Assembly (NCBI GenBank): GCA_021775425.1
Contig: JAJFHX010000017.1
Coordinates: 31,837 to 95,836, forward strand
Origin: Hyphomicrobiales bacterium
GTDB lineage: Bacteria; Pseudomonadota; Alphaproteobacteria; Rhizobiales; HXMU1428-3
Length of the DNA stretch: 64,000 nucleotides
Direction: 5' to 3'
Shown: in pieces, positions 18,712 through 27,871 of the stretch
Numbering within the stretch: position 1 is the first letter of the stretch
Layout of the letters: the number at the start of each line of letters is the position of its first letter
The notes under the pieces: generated by a model
Database searches by the model: none
Seen by the model: only the letters and a program-made list of their open reading frames with translations
What the model was told of the DNA's origin: nothing
Translations under genes and position numbers: made by a program

Positions 18712-19764
18712 ATGTCTTCTCTGATCCTGTACATATATAAAGCGGCGTTAAATATCCTCTATTTTAGCGGCCTTTATAAGCTTGCCGCCCCCATAACCCG
18801 GGGCAGAGGCGTGATTTTCACCCTGCATCAGGTTAGTGATCAGCCCTTGGATGAATTCTCTCCAAATTCAATCCTCACAGTTACCCCGGACTTTCTCGAG
18901 CAGACCATCAAAACCGTTCTCGAAGAAGGCTATGAAATCATCTCTCTGAAAGAGATGACCGAAAGAGAAGAAGGCGGTGCCGGGCAAAAACCGTTTGCAG
19001 TCTTCACATTTGATGATGGCTACGTTGATAATAAGGATGTCGCCCTCAAAATTTTTGAAAAATACGATATCCCCATAGCCATATATGTAGTGTCAGAATA
19101 CAGCTCTCATCAGGGTGAGTTATGGTGGCTCGCGCTGGAAGAGATCATCAGACAAAATGACAGTGTCAAAAACCCATATATGGAAGGTCAGGTCCTTCCA
19201 ACCAGAACAACGGCACAAAAATATCGGGCATTTGATAAAATCTACTGGCCGATGCGCCACAGCAATCAGCATCACCAGCGCATCACCATCCGCTCCTTGG
19301 CCGAAGAAAATGACTATGATATCGATCAACTGACCAGAAAACTGATCATGGATTGGGACCAGCTAAAAGAAATTAACAACAGCCCGCTTGTCACCCTTGG
19401 TGCACACACAAAATCACACTTCGCCCTCTCAAGGTTAACAAGCGCAGAAGCCAAAAGCCAGGTAACCGAAGGGCTTCTGAAAATGGAAAAGGAACTTGGC
19501 GAACAGGCTGAGCATTTTTCATACCCCTATGGCAGCAGACAATGCGCCGGGCCACGGGATTTTGATCTGTTAAAAAACCTTGGAATGAAAACTGCCGTCA
19601 CCACCCGCAAGGGCGTTATTTATGATGCGCATGATGACCATCAGACAGCACTGCCGCGTGTCTCATTAAATGGCGACTACCAGCATCAGAAATATTTAAA
19701 AGTGTTTATGTCCGGCCTGCCGTTCCGTCTTTATAATTTCTGGAACCGGCTTGACGTAAAATAG
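18712..19764 (+). CDS. Polysaccharide deacetylase (NodB homology, carbohydrate esterase 4)
   Basis: This 350-residue CE4 protein has motif 1 FTFDDGY (Asp101-Asp102), motif 2 GAHTKSHFALS (metal-binding His pair) and motif 3 FSYPYGSRQC. Together these indicate a metal-dependent N-deacetylase active on N-acetylhexosamine polymers. The N-terminus has one weak hydrophobic stretch (LILYIYKAALNILYF) that may tether it to the membrane. Its position after the GumC-like gene suggests it modifies the exopolysaccharide, as HfsH does for holdfast or PgaB/IcaB for PNAG. Confidence 0.9.
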   Translation: MSSLILYIYKAALNILYFSGLYKLAAPITRGRGVIFTLHQVSDQPLDEFSPNSILTVTPDFLEQTIKTVLEEGYEIISLKEMTEREEGGAGQKPFAVFTFDDGYVDNKDVALKIFEKYDIPIAIYVVSEYSSHQGELWWLALEEIIRQNDSVKNPYMEGQVLPTRTTAQKYRAFDKIYWPMRHSNQHHQRITIRSLAEENDYDIDQLTRKLIMDWDQLKEINNSPLVTLGAHTKSHFALSRLTSAEAKSQVTEGLLKMEKELGEQAEHFSYPYGSRQCAGPRDFDLLKNLGMKTAVTTRKGVIYDAHDDHQTALPRVSLNGDYQHQKYLKVFMSGLPFRLYNFWNRLDVK

Positions 19765-19801
19765 CGCCCGGGCAGTTACCGGGACCACAATCAAGCTACT
19801 G

Positions 19802-19999
19802 CTATTTCGCCAGCCATTTTATAATGAATGCGCCCGGAATAACCCAGATTGTCCCCGCAACAAACATAAATAACAATTGCACACCTTGCGATGTGCCGGG
19901 CAAAACACCATAGGCAATGGCAATCACTACGATGATGTAGAACGCGAGAAACAACACAAAGAACAGCCCGCCGATTAATCTTTTCAGTTTGTTATACAT
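19802..19999 (-). CDS. DUF2842 family small membrane protein
   Basis: This 65-residue protein has a short basic N-terminus (MYNKLKRLIGG) and two membrane helices separated by GVLPGTSQGVQ. It ends in IWVIPGAFIIKWLAK. The pattern matches the DUF2842 family, restricted to Alphaproteobacteria and often coded next to ctaA, as here. Function is unknown. It is divergent from ctaA. Confidence 0.8.
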   Translation of the reverse strand: MYNKLKRLIGGLFFVLFLAFYIIVVIAIAYGVLPGTSQGVQLLFMFVAGTIWVIPGAFIIKWLAK

Positions 20000-20249
20000 A
20001 AATGAACGCCTTTTTTGCCAACCACTATATGCGAAACCCGGTCATAAACACCAACCGCGCCAATCTGCCATATCTGATTTCCCCCTGCGATAGCCTATAA
20101 ACCGGCAGATGTGCAACCATAATCTGACACTTTAATTGTGGCGCGAATTTCCACTATACCAGAATTCTCAGCTCAGCTATAAGCCAACAGATGAAGAATT
20201 TAATGATCCAACGATCAGCTCATTAACCACCGAAGTAACCGGAACCATC

Positions 20250-21329
20250 ATGCCAGCCTCAAATATCCAGCCAGAAGCTGATCAATTCAGCCCCCTGACA
20301 GAAAAACAAATCAATGCAAGGCCAGCCATAAGGTTCTGGCTGTTCAGCATCTGCGCGCTGATTTTCGCTATGGTCGTTGTTGGCGGCGCGACAAGGCTGA
20401 CAGGCTCTGGCCTCTCTATTACAGAATGGAAACCGATTGTCGGCGCTATCCCACCACTGAGTGACGCAGACTGGCAGGACGCGTTTTCAAAATACAAAAC
20501 CATTCCGCAATATCATGAAATAAACAAAGGCATGAGCTTAACCGAGTTCAAATCCATTTTCTGGTGGGAATGGGCGCACCGGTTTTTGGGCAGGTTTATC
20601 GGCGTTGCATTCCTGCTGCCATTTCTGTTTTTTCTATTTACCAAACGCATTGAACCTTCAATGACCCCAAAATTCTGGCTGATGTTTCTGGGTGGCGGCC
20701 TCCAGGGTTTTGTTGGCTGGTATATGGTCGCCAGCGGTCTAACAGAGCGCGTTGATGTCAGTCAATATCGCCTTGCTGCCCATCTGGGGCTCGCTATTTT
20801 GCTCTATGGCTATATTTTCTGGGTGGCGATTAATCTCGGCAGTGAAAAAACAACACAGCAACGGTCAGGCAACAAGCTGTTTATTTCTGCGGTTGGTTTG
20901 ACGGCATTGATCTACCTGCAAATCATCGCCGGGGCCTTTGTCGCCGGGCTAAAGGCTGGCAAATCACACAACACCTGGCCATTGATGGATGGCAGATGGA
21001 TCCCAAACGGCCTTGATGGCATGAACCCCTTCTGGCGCAACCTTTTTGAAAATGTTTTAACCGTCCAGTTCAACCACAGAGCGATCGCCTATCTGCTGGT
21101 TCTTGCCGTCGTGCTACATCTGGTAAAAGCCATAATAACTAAAAATCAGACAGCCATTGTAGGGGCCGGTTTGATATTGATCGCGCTGCTCTGCCAGATC
21201 TCAATCGGCATTATGACCCTGCTGAAATTCGTCCCCCTCGACCTCGCCCTCCTGCATCAGGCCGCCGCGGTCATCCTCTTTAGCATCAGTATTTGGCATG
21301 TTAAATCGCTTTCTCTAAATCCGCGATGA
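20250..21329 (+). CDS. ctaA: Heme A synthase (COX15/CtaA type 2)
   Basis: CtaA oxidises the C8 methyl of heme O to give heme A for aa3-type cytochrome c oxidase in the inner membrane. Eight hydrophobic segments and the heme-ligand histidines are visible: WEWAHRFLGRFIG, RLAAHLGLA, QFNHRAIAYLL and LLHQAAAVILF. VVVGGATRLTGSGLSITEWKPI is the family start signature. The track begins at TTG 20136; the extra 38 residues are not typical, so ATG 20250 is chosen, with moderate certainty. The 3' end overlaps the convergent metY gene by 29 bases. Confidence 0.92.
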   Translation: MPASNIQPEADQFSPLTEKQINARPAIRFWLFSICALIFAMVVVGGATRLTGSGLSITEWKPIVGAIPPLSDADWQDAFSKYKTIPQYHEINKGMSLTEFKSIFWWEWAHRFLGRFIGVAFLLPFLFFLFTKRIEPSMTPKFWLMFLGGGLQGFVGWYMVASGLTERVDVSQYRLAAHLGLAILLYGYIFWVAINLGSEKTTQQRSGNKLFISAVGLTALIYLQIIAGAFVAGLKAGKSHNTWPLMDGRWIPNGLDGMNPFWRNLFENVLTVQFNHRAIAYLLVLAVVLHLVKAIITKNQTAIVGAGLILIALLCQISIGIMTLLKFVPLDLALLHQAAAVILFSISIWHVKSLSLNPR

Positions 21330-22578
21330 TATCCAGCGCATCCTCAATGCCAATAGAAAGGCGGATCACATCATCACCAGCACCCGCCGCCTTGCGTTCT
21401 TCAGCGGTGAGCTGAGAATGTGTGGTCGAAGCCGGGTGAATAATCAGACTGCGTGTATCTCCGACATTGGCCAGATGACTAAAAAGTTCAACGGAATTCA
21501 CAAGCTTCACACCAGCGTCATACCCGCCCTTAAGGCCAAATGTAAAAACGGCGCCCGCGCCTCTGGGGCAATATTTTTTCGCGCGCTCATGGTAAGCATT
21601 GTCAGGCAAACCGGCATAGCTGACAAAAGACACTTTTTCATGCGCTGAAAGAAACCGCGCCACCTGCAATGCATTTTCTGAATGTTGCTTAATCCGCAGT
21701 GGCAGCGTTTCCATTCCCGTCGCGATAAGAAAGGCGTTAAAAGGTGAAATACAAGGCCCAAGGTCACGCAGCCCCAGCACCCGGCAGGAAATGGCAAAAG
21801 CGATTGGCCCGAAAACTTCGCCAAACACCATGCCGCCATAACTTTCACATGGCGTGGATATGGACTTGAACTTATCAGAAGCCATCCAGTCAAACGTGCC
21901 GCAATCAACCAGCACACCGCCAACGGAATTCCCGTGCCCGCCAAGAAATTTCGTCATTGAGTGTACAATAATGTCAGCCCCGTGTTGCTTGGGCTGGCAA
22001 AGATAAGGCGTTGCCAGCGTATTATCAACAATCAGCGGCACCCCGGCTTTTTTGGCAATCACAGAAATGGCATCGAGATCAGTAATAACGCCGCCGGGGT
22101 TGGCAATTGATTCAACAAAAATTGCTCTGGTTTTTTCATTCACCAGGGCTTCAAAACTGGAAGGATCGTCAATATCGGCAAAGCGCGCAGTCCAGCCAAA
22201 TTTTTTAAAGCTGTGCCCGAACTGATTAATCGAGCCACCATAAAGCTGCTTTGCTGCAATAAATTCATCTCCCGTTTCCATTAAAGTGTGCAGCACAATC
22301 AATTGCGCACTATGACCAGAAGCCGTGGCAAGAGCAGCTGTCCCGCCTTCAAGAGCGGCGACACGTTCTTCAAGCACATTCTGTGTCGGGTTCATAATCC
22401 GCGAATAAATGTTACCAAAAGCTTCAAGGTGAAACAGTTGTGATGCATGTTCAGCATCATCAAACACAAAAGAGGTTGTCTGATAAATCGGCGTGGCTCT
22501 GGCACCGGTAGCTTCATCAGGGGCCGCACCTGCGTGAATGGCCATCGTCGCGAATTTGTGATTATTCTCTTCAGTCAT
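21301..22578 (-). CDS. metY: O-acetylhomoserine aminocarboxypropyltransferase/sulfhydrylase
   Basis: This PLP enzyme forms homocysteine from O-acetylhomoserine and sulfide. The 425 residues show SGHSAQL, the Schiff-base lysine in HSMTKFLGGHGNSVGG, and the C-terminal SLIIHPASTTHSQL. The track ORF starts 72 codons upstream, but that part is an AT-rich hydrophobic translation of the leader. ATG 22578, with GGAGGAG about 7 bases upstream, is the clear start. No known SAM riboswitch was recognised in the leader. Confidence 0.94.
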   Translation of the reverse strand: MTEENNHKFATMAIHAGAAPDEATGARATPIYQTTSFVFDDAEHASQLFHLEAFGNIYSRIMNPTQNVLEERVAALEGGTAALATASGHSAQLIVLHTLMETGDEFIAAKQLYGGSINQFGHSFKKFGWTARFADIDDPSSFEALVNEKTRAIFVESIANPGGVITDLDAISVIAKKAGVPLIVDNTLATPYLCQPKQHGADIIVHSMTKFLGGHGNSVGGVLVDCGTFDWMASDKFKSISTPCESYGGMVFGEVFGPIAFAISCRVLGLRDLGPCISPFNAFLIATGMETLPLRIKQHSENALQVARFLSAHEKVSFVSYAGLPDNAYHERAKKYCPRGAGAVFTFGLKGGYDAGVKLVNSVELFSHLANVGDTRSLIIHPASTTHSQLTAEERKAAGAGDDVIRLSIGIEDALDIIADLEKAI

Positions 22579-22913
22579 TGTTAGCTCCTCCGGTTTCTCA
22601 CCAACACTATTCGATAATATGCAGCATCCTTTTGAGAAAAAAGACAATAAAAATAAGTAAGCAGGACTGAAAAAGGCCGGAAACAATGGAATATATCCAT
22701 AGGTAGAATAATACCACATATCTAAATAGTTGAAATATAAAGACAAATAATATTTTATTGACAGATGCTGGAAGCTTCTGTACAAACCGCACATCTTGAT
22801 TTTAGCGCTGGGCGAACCGGCGCTTTTGAATTTTTTAACCCGCCAATTTACGTCTTAATGACAACTTGCCATAGGGGCAGGGGGCAAGAGACATTGGCGC
22901 TGAGGAAAACGAA
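22579..22913. promoter_or_regulatory. Divergent metY/rplM control region
   Basis: This 335-bp AT-rich region is between the divergent metY and rplM genes and must hold both promoters. No small gene is supported. The + strand hairpin at 22804-22824 is described separately. Confidence 0.6.
22804..22830 (+). terminator. Hairpin with T-rich tail in front of rplM
   Basis: AGCGCTGG, loop GCGAA, then CCGGCGCT forms an eight-pair stem, followed by TTTTGAATTTTTT on the + strand. No + strand gene lies upstream. It is therefore either a leader attenuator of the rplM-rpsI operon or a terminator that shields it. It is about 85 bases before the rplM start. Confidence 0.5.
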
Positions 22914-23378
22914 ATGAAAACCTTCAACGCAAATCCCACAAATATTGAAAAAAAATGGGTTTTGATTGATGCAGAAGGCCTTGTATTGGGTCGTCTGGCT
23001 TCAATTATTGCTTACCGTTTGCGCGGCAAGCACAAAGCTACCTTCACACCAAATATGGATTGTGGTGACAATATCGTTGTTATCAATGCGGATAAAGTGG
23101 TCCTTACCGGCAAAAAGCGCACAGATAAAACCTATTATTGGCACACAGGCCATCCAGGTGGCATTAAATCTCGTAAAGCGCATCAGATATTAGATGGCCG
23201 CTTTCCAGAGCGCGTGCTTGAAAAAGCCGTTGAGCGCATGTTGCCAGGCGGACCATTAACACGCCGTCAATTGAAAAATCTGCGCATTTTTGCAGGCAGC
23301 GAGCACACACATGCAGCCCAGGAACCAGAAACTCTGGATGTTGGCGCCATGAATGATAAAAACAATCGGAAGGGCTAA
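22914..23378 (+). CDS. rplM: 50S ribosomal protein L13
   Basis: This 154-residue protein of the large subunit has the N-terminal [41 protein letters not shown], and [21 protein letters not shown]. It is complete, with a slightly extended C-terminus of alphaproteobacterial type. rpsI follows 5 bases later in one operon. Confidence 0.98.
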   Translation: MKTFNANPTNIEKKWVLIDAEGLVLGRLASIIAYRLRGKHKATFTPNMDCGDNIVVINADKVVLTGKKRTDKTYYWHTGHPGGIKSRKAHQILDGRFPERVLEKAVERMLPGGPLTRRQLKNLRIFAGSEHTHAAQEPETLDVGAMNDKNNRKG

Positions 23379-23383
23379 CCACA

Positions 23384-23866
23384 ATGGCTGAAGAAATTAA
23401 ATCATTAGAAGAGCTTGGCGGTAGCAGCGAAGAAACACAAACTTCCGAAGCACCCGTTTATGTTCAAAAACTTGATGCACAGGGCCGTGCTTACGCAACC
23501 GGCAAAAGAAAAGATGCGGTTGCCCGCGTTTGGGTCAAGCCCGGCAGTGGCAAAATCATCATCAATAAAAAAATTGATACCGAATATTTTGCCCGCCCTG
23601 TATTGCAAATGATCATCCGCCAGCCTTTAAAAGCGGCTGAGCGTGAAGACCAGTTCGACATTATCGCAACTGTGCATGGCGGCGGCCTATCAGGCCAGGC
23701 TGGTGCGGTTCGTCACGGCATTTCAAAAGCGCTGACCAACTATGAACCAGCCCTGCGCCCGGTTCTGAAAAAAGGTGGCTTCTTAACAAGAGACAGCCGC
23801 GTTGTGGAACGTAAGAAATACGGTAAAGCCAAAGCCCGCCGTAGCTTCCAGTTCTCGAAACGCTAA
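23384..23866 (+). CDS. rpsI: 30S ribosomal protein S9
   Basis: This 160-residue protein has an acidic N-terminal extension of about 40 residues typical of Alphaproteobacteria. The core follows: [40 protein letters not shown], and the C-terminal tail [10 protein letters not shown] that reaches into the P site. It is co-transcribed with rplM and followed by a rho-independent terminator. Confidence 0.98.
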   Translation: MAEEIKSLEELGGSSEETQTSEAPVYVQKLDAQGRAYATGKRKDAVARVWVKPGSGKIIINKKIDTEYFARPVLQMIIRQPLKAAEREDQFDIIATVHGGGLSGQAGAVRHGISKALTNYEPALRPVLKKGGFLTRDSRVVERKKYGKAKARRSFQFSKR

Positions 23867-23911
23867 AGGCAAAGCAACAAAGAATACCCTTCAAACGGGT
23901 CATCCATCAAA

Positions 23912-23942
23912 AAGGGCGTTGCAAATTGCAGCGCCCTTTTTT
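23912..23942 (+). terminator. Rho-independent terminator of rplM-rpsI
   Basis: AAGGGCGTTGCA and TGCAGCGCCCTT pair over 12 positions (one G-U) around a three-base loop, followed by a run of T. It lies 45 bases after the rpsI stop. Confidence 0.9.
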
Positions 23943-24010
23943 AATGTCGTTCAACCTATCCACCAGATCAGTTTCATAATCCAAAGCAGTTTTAAAAGAG
24001 AGACAGGCAC

Positions 24011-25084
24011 ATGACAGCCAAGCAAATCAGAACAGTCATCATCGGCGCATCAGGTTACACTGGTGGGGATTTCATGCGCCTGGCCGTCCCTCATCCTCAG
24101 ATAGAACTGACCGGCCTTGTCGCAAACACCCATGCAGGCAAAGCGGTGGCAGATGTTTACCCCCATTTAAGAATGGCAAACCTGCCGGATATGGTTGCCC
24201 TCGAAGATATCAACTTTGATGACTGTGACGCAGTTATCTGCGGTCTGCCCCATGGCACAGCGCAGGACATCATCTCAACTCTGCCAAAGCACATAAAAGT
24301 AATTGATATGTCAGCAGATTTTCGCTTAAGAGACACAAAAACATACGAGCAGTGGTATGGCCGCGCACATGATAATGCCAACCTCTATGATGAAGTTTCC
24401 TACGGCCTTTCCGAGCATTACAGAAATGAGATAAAAGCCGCCCGCATTATCGCCTGCCCGGGTTGCTACCCGACCGCCGCTTTGCTGGCGCTTCTGCCTC
24501 TGGTCAAAGCAAGCGTAATCGCAACTGATAATATCATCCTCAATGCCATTTCAGGTGTCTCAGGTGCGGGCCGGGCGCTTAAGCAGAACACGCTCTTCTG
24601 TGAGACTAGTGAAGGCTTCAGTCCTTACGCCATCGGCAGCCACAGACACACACCAGAAATCGAACAGGAATTAAGCAGAGCCGCCGACAAGAGCGGATCA
24701 GACACCATTGGAATAGGCGAAATAGAAGTCACCTTCACCCCGCACCTTGTGCCAATGAGCAGAGGTGAGCTGATCACCTGCTATCTGACACTCAAAGAAG
24801 GGACGTCCCATGATGACGCAAGGGCCGCGATGCAAAAAGCATGTGAGGGCGAACCATTTGTTCATCTGGTACCAGAAGGCGTCACCCCTGGCACTCAGCA
24901 TGTCAGAGGGTCAAACCACTGTCTGATCGGCATGTTCAAAGGCAAAGTGAAAAACCAGCTGATTGTGGTCTCTACCATTGACAATCTCGTCAAAGGGTCA
25001 GCCGGTCAGGCTATGCAGAATTTTAACATCACCTTCGGCCTGAAAGAAACAACCGGGCTCGAGCAACTGCCACTCTTTCCCTAA
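24011..25084 (+). CDS. argC: N-acetyl-gamma-glutamyl-phosphate reductase
   Basis: ArgC makes N-acetylglutamate semialdehyde with NADPH in arginine synthesis. The N-terminal VIIGASGYTGGDFMRL is the NADP loop, the catalytic Cys is in IACPGCYPTAALLAL, and HRHTPEIEQEL and PHLVPMSRGE carry the conserved basic residues. The 357-residue length fits the long ArgC form. The gene begins after the rpsI terminator and so has its own promoter. Confidence 0.96.
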   Translation: MTAKQIRTVIIGASGYTGGDFMRLAVPHPQIELTGLVANTHAGKAVADVYPHLRMANLPDMVALEDINFDDCDAVICGLPHGTAQDIISTLPKHIKVIDMSADFRLRDTKTYEQWYGRAHDNANLYDEVSYGLSEHYRNEIKAARIIACPGCYPTAALLALLPLVKASVIATDNIILNAISGVSGAGRALKQNTLFCETSEGFSPYAIGSHRHTPEIEQELSRAADKSGSDTIGIGEIEVTFTPHLVPMSRGELITCYLTLKEGTSHDDARAAMQKACEGEPFVHLVPEGVTPGTQHVRGSNHCLIGMFKGKVKNQLIVVSTIDNLVKGSAGQAMQNFNITFGLKETTGLEQLPLFP

Positions 25085-25155
25085 ATCCCATAGTGAAAGA
25101 AACCTAAGTGAAAATTTTGTCGGCATAAAACACAAGCTACGGCGAACCAAAAATC

Positions 25156-25764
25156 ATGTCCTTAGATGTCCTCCTCTCGCTGTTGATTTTCATCGCTGTC
25201 GGCTCGATCACCCCGGGGCCGAATAACATCATGCTACTGGCTTCCGGCATGAATTATGGCGTCTTGAGAACTTTGCCCCATCTTTTCGGTATCTGGGTTG
25301 GCTTCCCGCTGATGATCCTGCTGGTCGGTCTTGGTCTGGCAAAATTGTTTGATATCTATCCGGCCAGTCTGCTGATCCTGAAAATCATCAGTACCTTTTA
25401 TCTGCTCTATCTTGCATGGAAAATAGCAACCGCCGCCACGCCAAAACTGAACAGCAGTGAGATCGAAAACCAGAGCAAACCATTGACATTTCTCGAAGCG
25501 GCTGTTTTTCAATGGGTCAACCCAAAGGGCTGGACCATGGCCTTAACGGCCATCAGCCTCTACACACCACCAGATCATCCTGTCAGCAGCATCTTTCTGG
25601 TCACATTCATATTTTTCTGTGTCTCAATTCCATCTGCCGGCATCTGGGTCATACTCGGCCACAAATTGCGCAATCTTATAGCCGATGAGAAAAAAATCAG
25701 GCTGTTTAATCTTATTTGCGCAGGCCTGCTGGTCGCCTCTCTATACCCGATCGTTTTCAGTTAG
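25156..25764 (+). CDS. LysE family translocator
   Basis: This 202-residue inner-membrane protein of the LysE/RhtB amino-acid exporter family has six hydrophobic segments and the N-terminal signature SITPGPNNIMLLASGMNYG with conserved PGPN. The central WVNPKGW is also typical. The substrate cannot be assigned. It lies 71 bases after argC. Confidence 0.9.
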   Translation: MSLDVLLSLLIFIAVGSITPGPNNIMLLASGMNYGVLRTLPHLFGIWVGFPLMILLVGLGLAKLFDIYPASLLILKIISTFYLLYLAWKIATAATPKLNSSEIENQSKPLTFLEAAVFQWVNPKGWTMALTAISLYTPPDHPVSSIFLVTFIFFCVSIPSAGIWVILGHKLRNLIADEKKIRLFNLICAGLLVASLYPIVFS

Positions 25765-25802
25765 AAATGCTGAGAGGGTAAGTGCGAGATATTTAATTAG
25801 TG

Positions 25803-25836
25803 CAGGCCTATAGTTAACACAGGTCTATCGTTAACA
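25803..25836. repeat. 17-bp tandem repeat, 2 copies
   Basis: CAGGCCTATAGTTAACA is followed by CAGGTCTATCGTTAACA, 15 of 17 identical, in the spacer just after the LysE-type gene. Confidence 0.8.
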
Positions 25837-26019
25837 GTGGTCAGTAATCACCTGTCATTGTTCAGCAACAGTTGAGTAATGAACGAGCCAGAACCGCCGC
25901 AAAAAGAAAATCAAACTAATAATAGCCATATTTTGCGAACAGTGTTAGGGTGCTTCGACTTGTAGCGTCGCAGTATTAGTTTTTCGCGTAATCTTTTGAA
26001 TAAACTGAGACAAAACATC

Positions 26020-26274
26020 ATGATCGATAGCAAATACGTAAAATATATTTTCCGTAAATCAGCTCTGGTTTTCACCGTCAGCAGCACCCTTATTGGGGCG
26101 ATGTTCCTGTCAGGCTGTTCAACCACCACCATTCCCTGGCCAACGCTTTCTATCTCACATAAAGAGGCGGATGAAGGCCTCTCGAAGCAGGAACAATCCC
26201 TGCTGGCAGATCTGCTTGATTCAAGCCAGAAAAACCATAAAAGAGAAGCTTTAAGGGAAATCGAAGGTCGTTAA
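26020..26274 (+). CDS. Small putative lipoprotein
   Basis: The short protein has a basic N-terminus (MIDSKYVKYIFRKS), a hydrophobic stretch and lipobox GAMFLSGCSTT, so it should be exported and lipid-modified. The mature part of about 50 residues is polar (EADEGLSKQEQSLLADLLDSSQKNHKREA) and probably one helix. No family is recognised. The track starts at TTG 25996; ATG 26020 gives a normal signal length and is preferred. Confidence 0.6.
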   Translation: MIDSKYVKYIFRKSALVFTVSSTLIGAMFLSGCSTTTIPWPTLSISHKEADEGLSKQEQSLLADLLDSSQKNHKREALREIEGR

Positions 26275-26642
26275 AGACCGGTAGAAGACTGTCGAAGTAC
26301 AACTACGCCTCCTTTTTTCCAACAATATTTATCCCTAACTATCTGAATTTCATAAACATAATCACTGACATAGCCAGGTGATAGCAGACTTATACCCATC
26401 CCCAAAAAACTAAAAAAAAAGATTGACCAAATCAGTCATCGGGGTGAAATTCACTATCTGACGAAAAGGGCTTTAACAATGCCACTTTTTTATCTGGCAA
26501 ACTGCCAGCAACATAAAAAAGCAGTGCAATAAAGAAATCAGAATTCAGTCACCAATACGTTGCCTGAGTTTTGAAACAATCTTTAAGATTTAAACGTCCT
26601 TCGTCCAGTATCTGATAACCTTTAAAGCGATGAGGCATTCTC
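26275..26642. other. 368-bp spacer, promoter region of the aminotransferase-hom genes
   Basis: AT-rich spacer without a supportable gene. It contains A-runs and a TTGACC at about 26423, but no convincing -10 partner. The GAGG ribosome binding site for the GTG-started aminotransferase is at its end. Confidence 0.4.
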
Positions 26643-27857
26643 GTGCACGATGATTTCCACCGTATAAAACGGCTTCCCCCTTATGTATTTGCTGAAGTAA
26701 ACAGACTAAAGCAAGACGCACGAGCGGCCGGCGCGGATATCATTGATTTCGGCATGGGCAATCCGGATGGAGCTACCCCACAGCATATCGTTGATAAGCT
26801 GGTTGAAGCAGTACAAGACCCGCGCAGCCACCGTTATTCAGCGTCGAAAGGCATTCCTGGGCTTAGAAAAGCGCAGGCAAAATATTACGATCGCCGTTTT
26901 GGCGTGAAACTCAACCCTGAAACGGAGATTGTCGCGACCCTTGGTTCAAAAGAAGGTTTCGCCAATATGGCTCAGGCCATCACCGCACCGGGTGATGTGG
27001 TCCTTGTTCCTAATCCGACATACCCGATCCATGCTTTCGGGTTTATCATCTCAGGCGGCGTCATTCGTCACCTGCCGGTTGAACCGGATGATCATTTCAT
27101 TGAAGCCCTTGACCGCGCGATGAATTTCTCGGTGCCAAAACCTGTGGCTCTGGTGTTGAATTACCCGTCTAACCCGACGGCAAAAGTCGCCAGTCTTGAT
27201 TTTTACAAGGATGTGGTCAAATACGCCAGAAAGAACAATCTCATTCTGCTCTCTGATCTGGCCTATTCTGAAGTCTTCTTTGATGGCAACCCGCCCCCTT
27301 CAATTCTTGAAGTTGAAGGCGCGAAAGATGTAGCCGTTGAATTTACCTCACTATCAAAAACCTACTCAATGCCCGGTTGGCGCATGGGCTTTGCCGTTGG
27401 CAATGAACGGTTGATCGGTGCGCTCGCAAGGGTGAAATCATATCTTGATTATGGCGCATTCACGCCAATTCAGGTTGCAGCCACAGCGGCACTAAATGGC
27501 GATCAGTCCTGTGTTTCAGAAATGCGGGCGCTTTATCAGAAACGTCGCGATTGCCTTTGCGATGTTTTTGCAAGAGCTGGCTGGGAAATTCCCTCGCCGC
27601 CGGCAACCATGTTTGCCTGGGTGCCAATTCCTGAAAGCTGCAAACACATGGGATCACTTGAATTCTCAAAACTTCTGCTTGAAAAAGCTGATGTCGCCGT
27701 CTCTCCAGGTATCGGTTTCGGTGAGCATGGTGAAGGCTTTGTGCGCATCGCACTTGTGGAAAATGAGCAAAGAATTCGCCAGGCGGCAAGAAATGTAAAA
27801 AGATTCCTCGCAGAAATTCCCGAAAACATGCATAACGTTGTGCCTATCGCACGTTAA
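26643..27857 (+). CDS. Class I/II aminotransferase (AlaC/LL-diaminopimelate aminotransferase-like)
   Basis: This 404-residue fold-type I PLP aminotransferase has GMGNPDGATP, SKGIPGLRKA, NYPSNPTAKVA, the Schiff-base lysine in FTSLSKTYSMPGWRMGFAVGN, and FVRIALVENEQRIRQA with the carboxylate-binding Arg. The closest known group is AlaC (glutamate-pyruvate aminotransferase) and related enzymes. It starts at GTG 26643 with GAGG seven bases upstream. hom follows after 14 bases, so the two are likely co-transcribed, suggesting a role in aspartate-family or alanine metabolism. Confidence 0.88.
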   Translation: MHDDFHRIKRLPPYVFAEVNRLKQDARAAGADIIDFGMGNPDGATPQHIVDKLVEAVQDPRSHRYSASKGIPGLRKAQAKYYDRRFGVKLNPETEIVATLGSKEGFANMAQAITAPGDVVLVPNPTYPIHAFGFIISGGVIRHLPVEPDDHFIEALDRAMNFSVPKPVALVLNYPSNPTAKVASLDFYKDVVKYARKNNLILLSDLAYSEVFFDGNPPPSILEVEGAKDVAVEFTSLSKTYSMPGWRMGFAVGNERLIGALARVKSYLDYGAFTPIQVAATAALNGDQSCVSEMRALYQKRRDCLCDVFARAGWEIPSPPATMFAWVPIPESCKHMGSLEFSKLLLEKADVAVSPGIGFGEHGEGFVRIALVENEQRIRQAARNVKRFLAEIPENMHNVVPIAR

Positions 27858-27871
27858 AACGGGAAAAATAC

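Noticed and set aside
22579-22794. N-terminal extension of 72 codons on the metY ORF
   Set aside because: The extension is an AT-rich hydrophobic translation of the leader, while ATG 22578 has a strong GGAGGAG and matches where the family starts.
22579-22800. SAM-II or SAM/SAH riboswitch upstream of metY
   Set aside because: The consensus pseudoknot segments were not recognised on the minus strand; the leader is AT-rich without the expected core.
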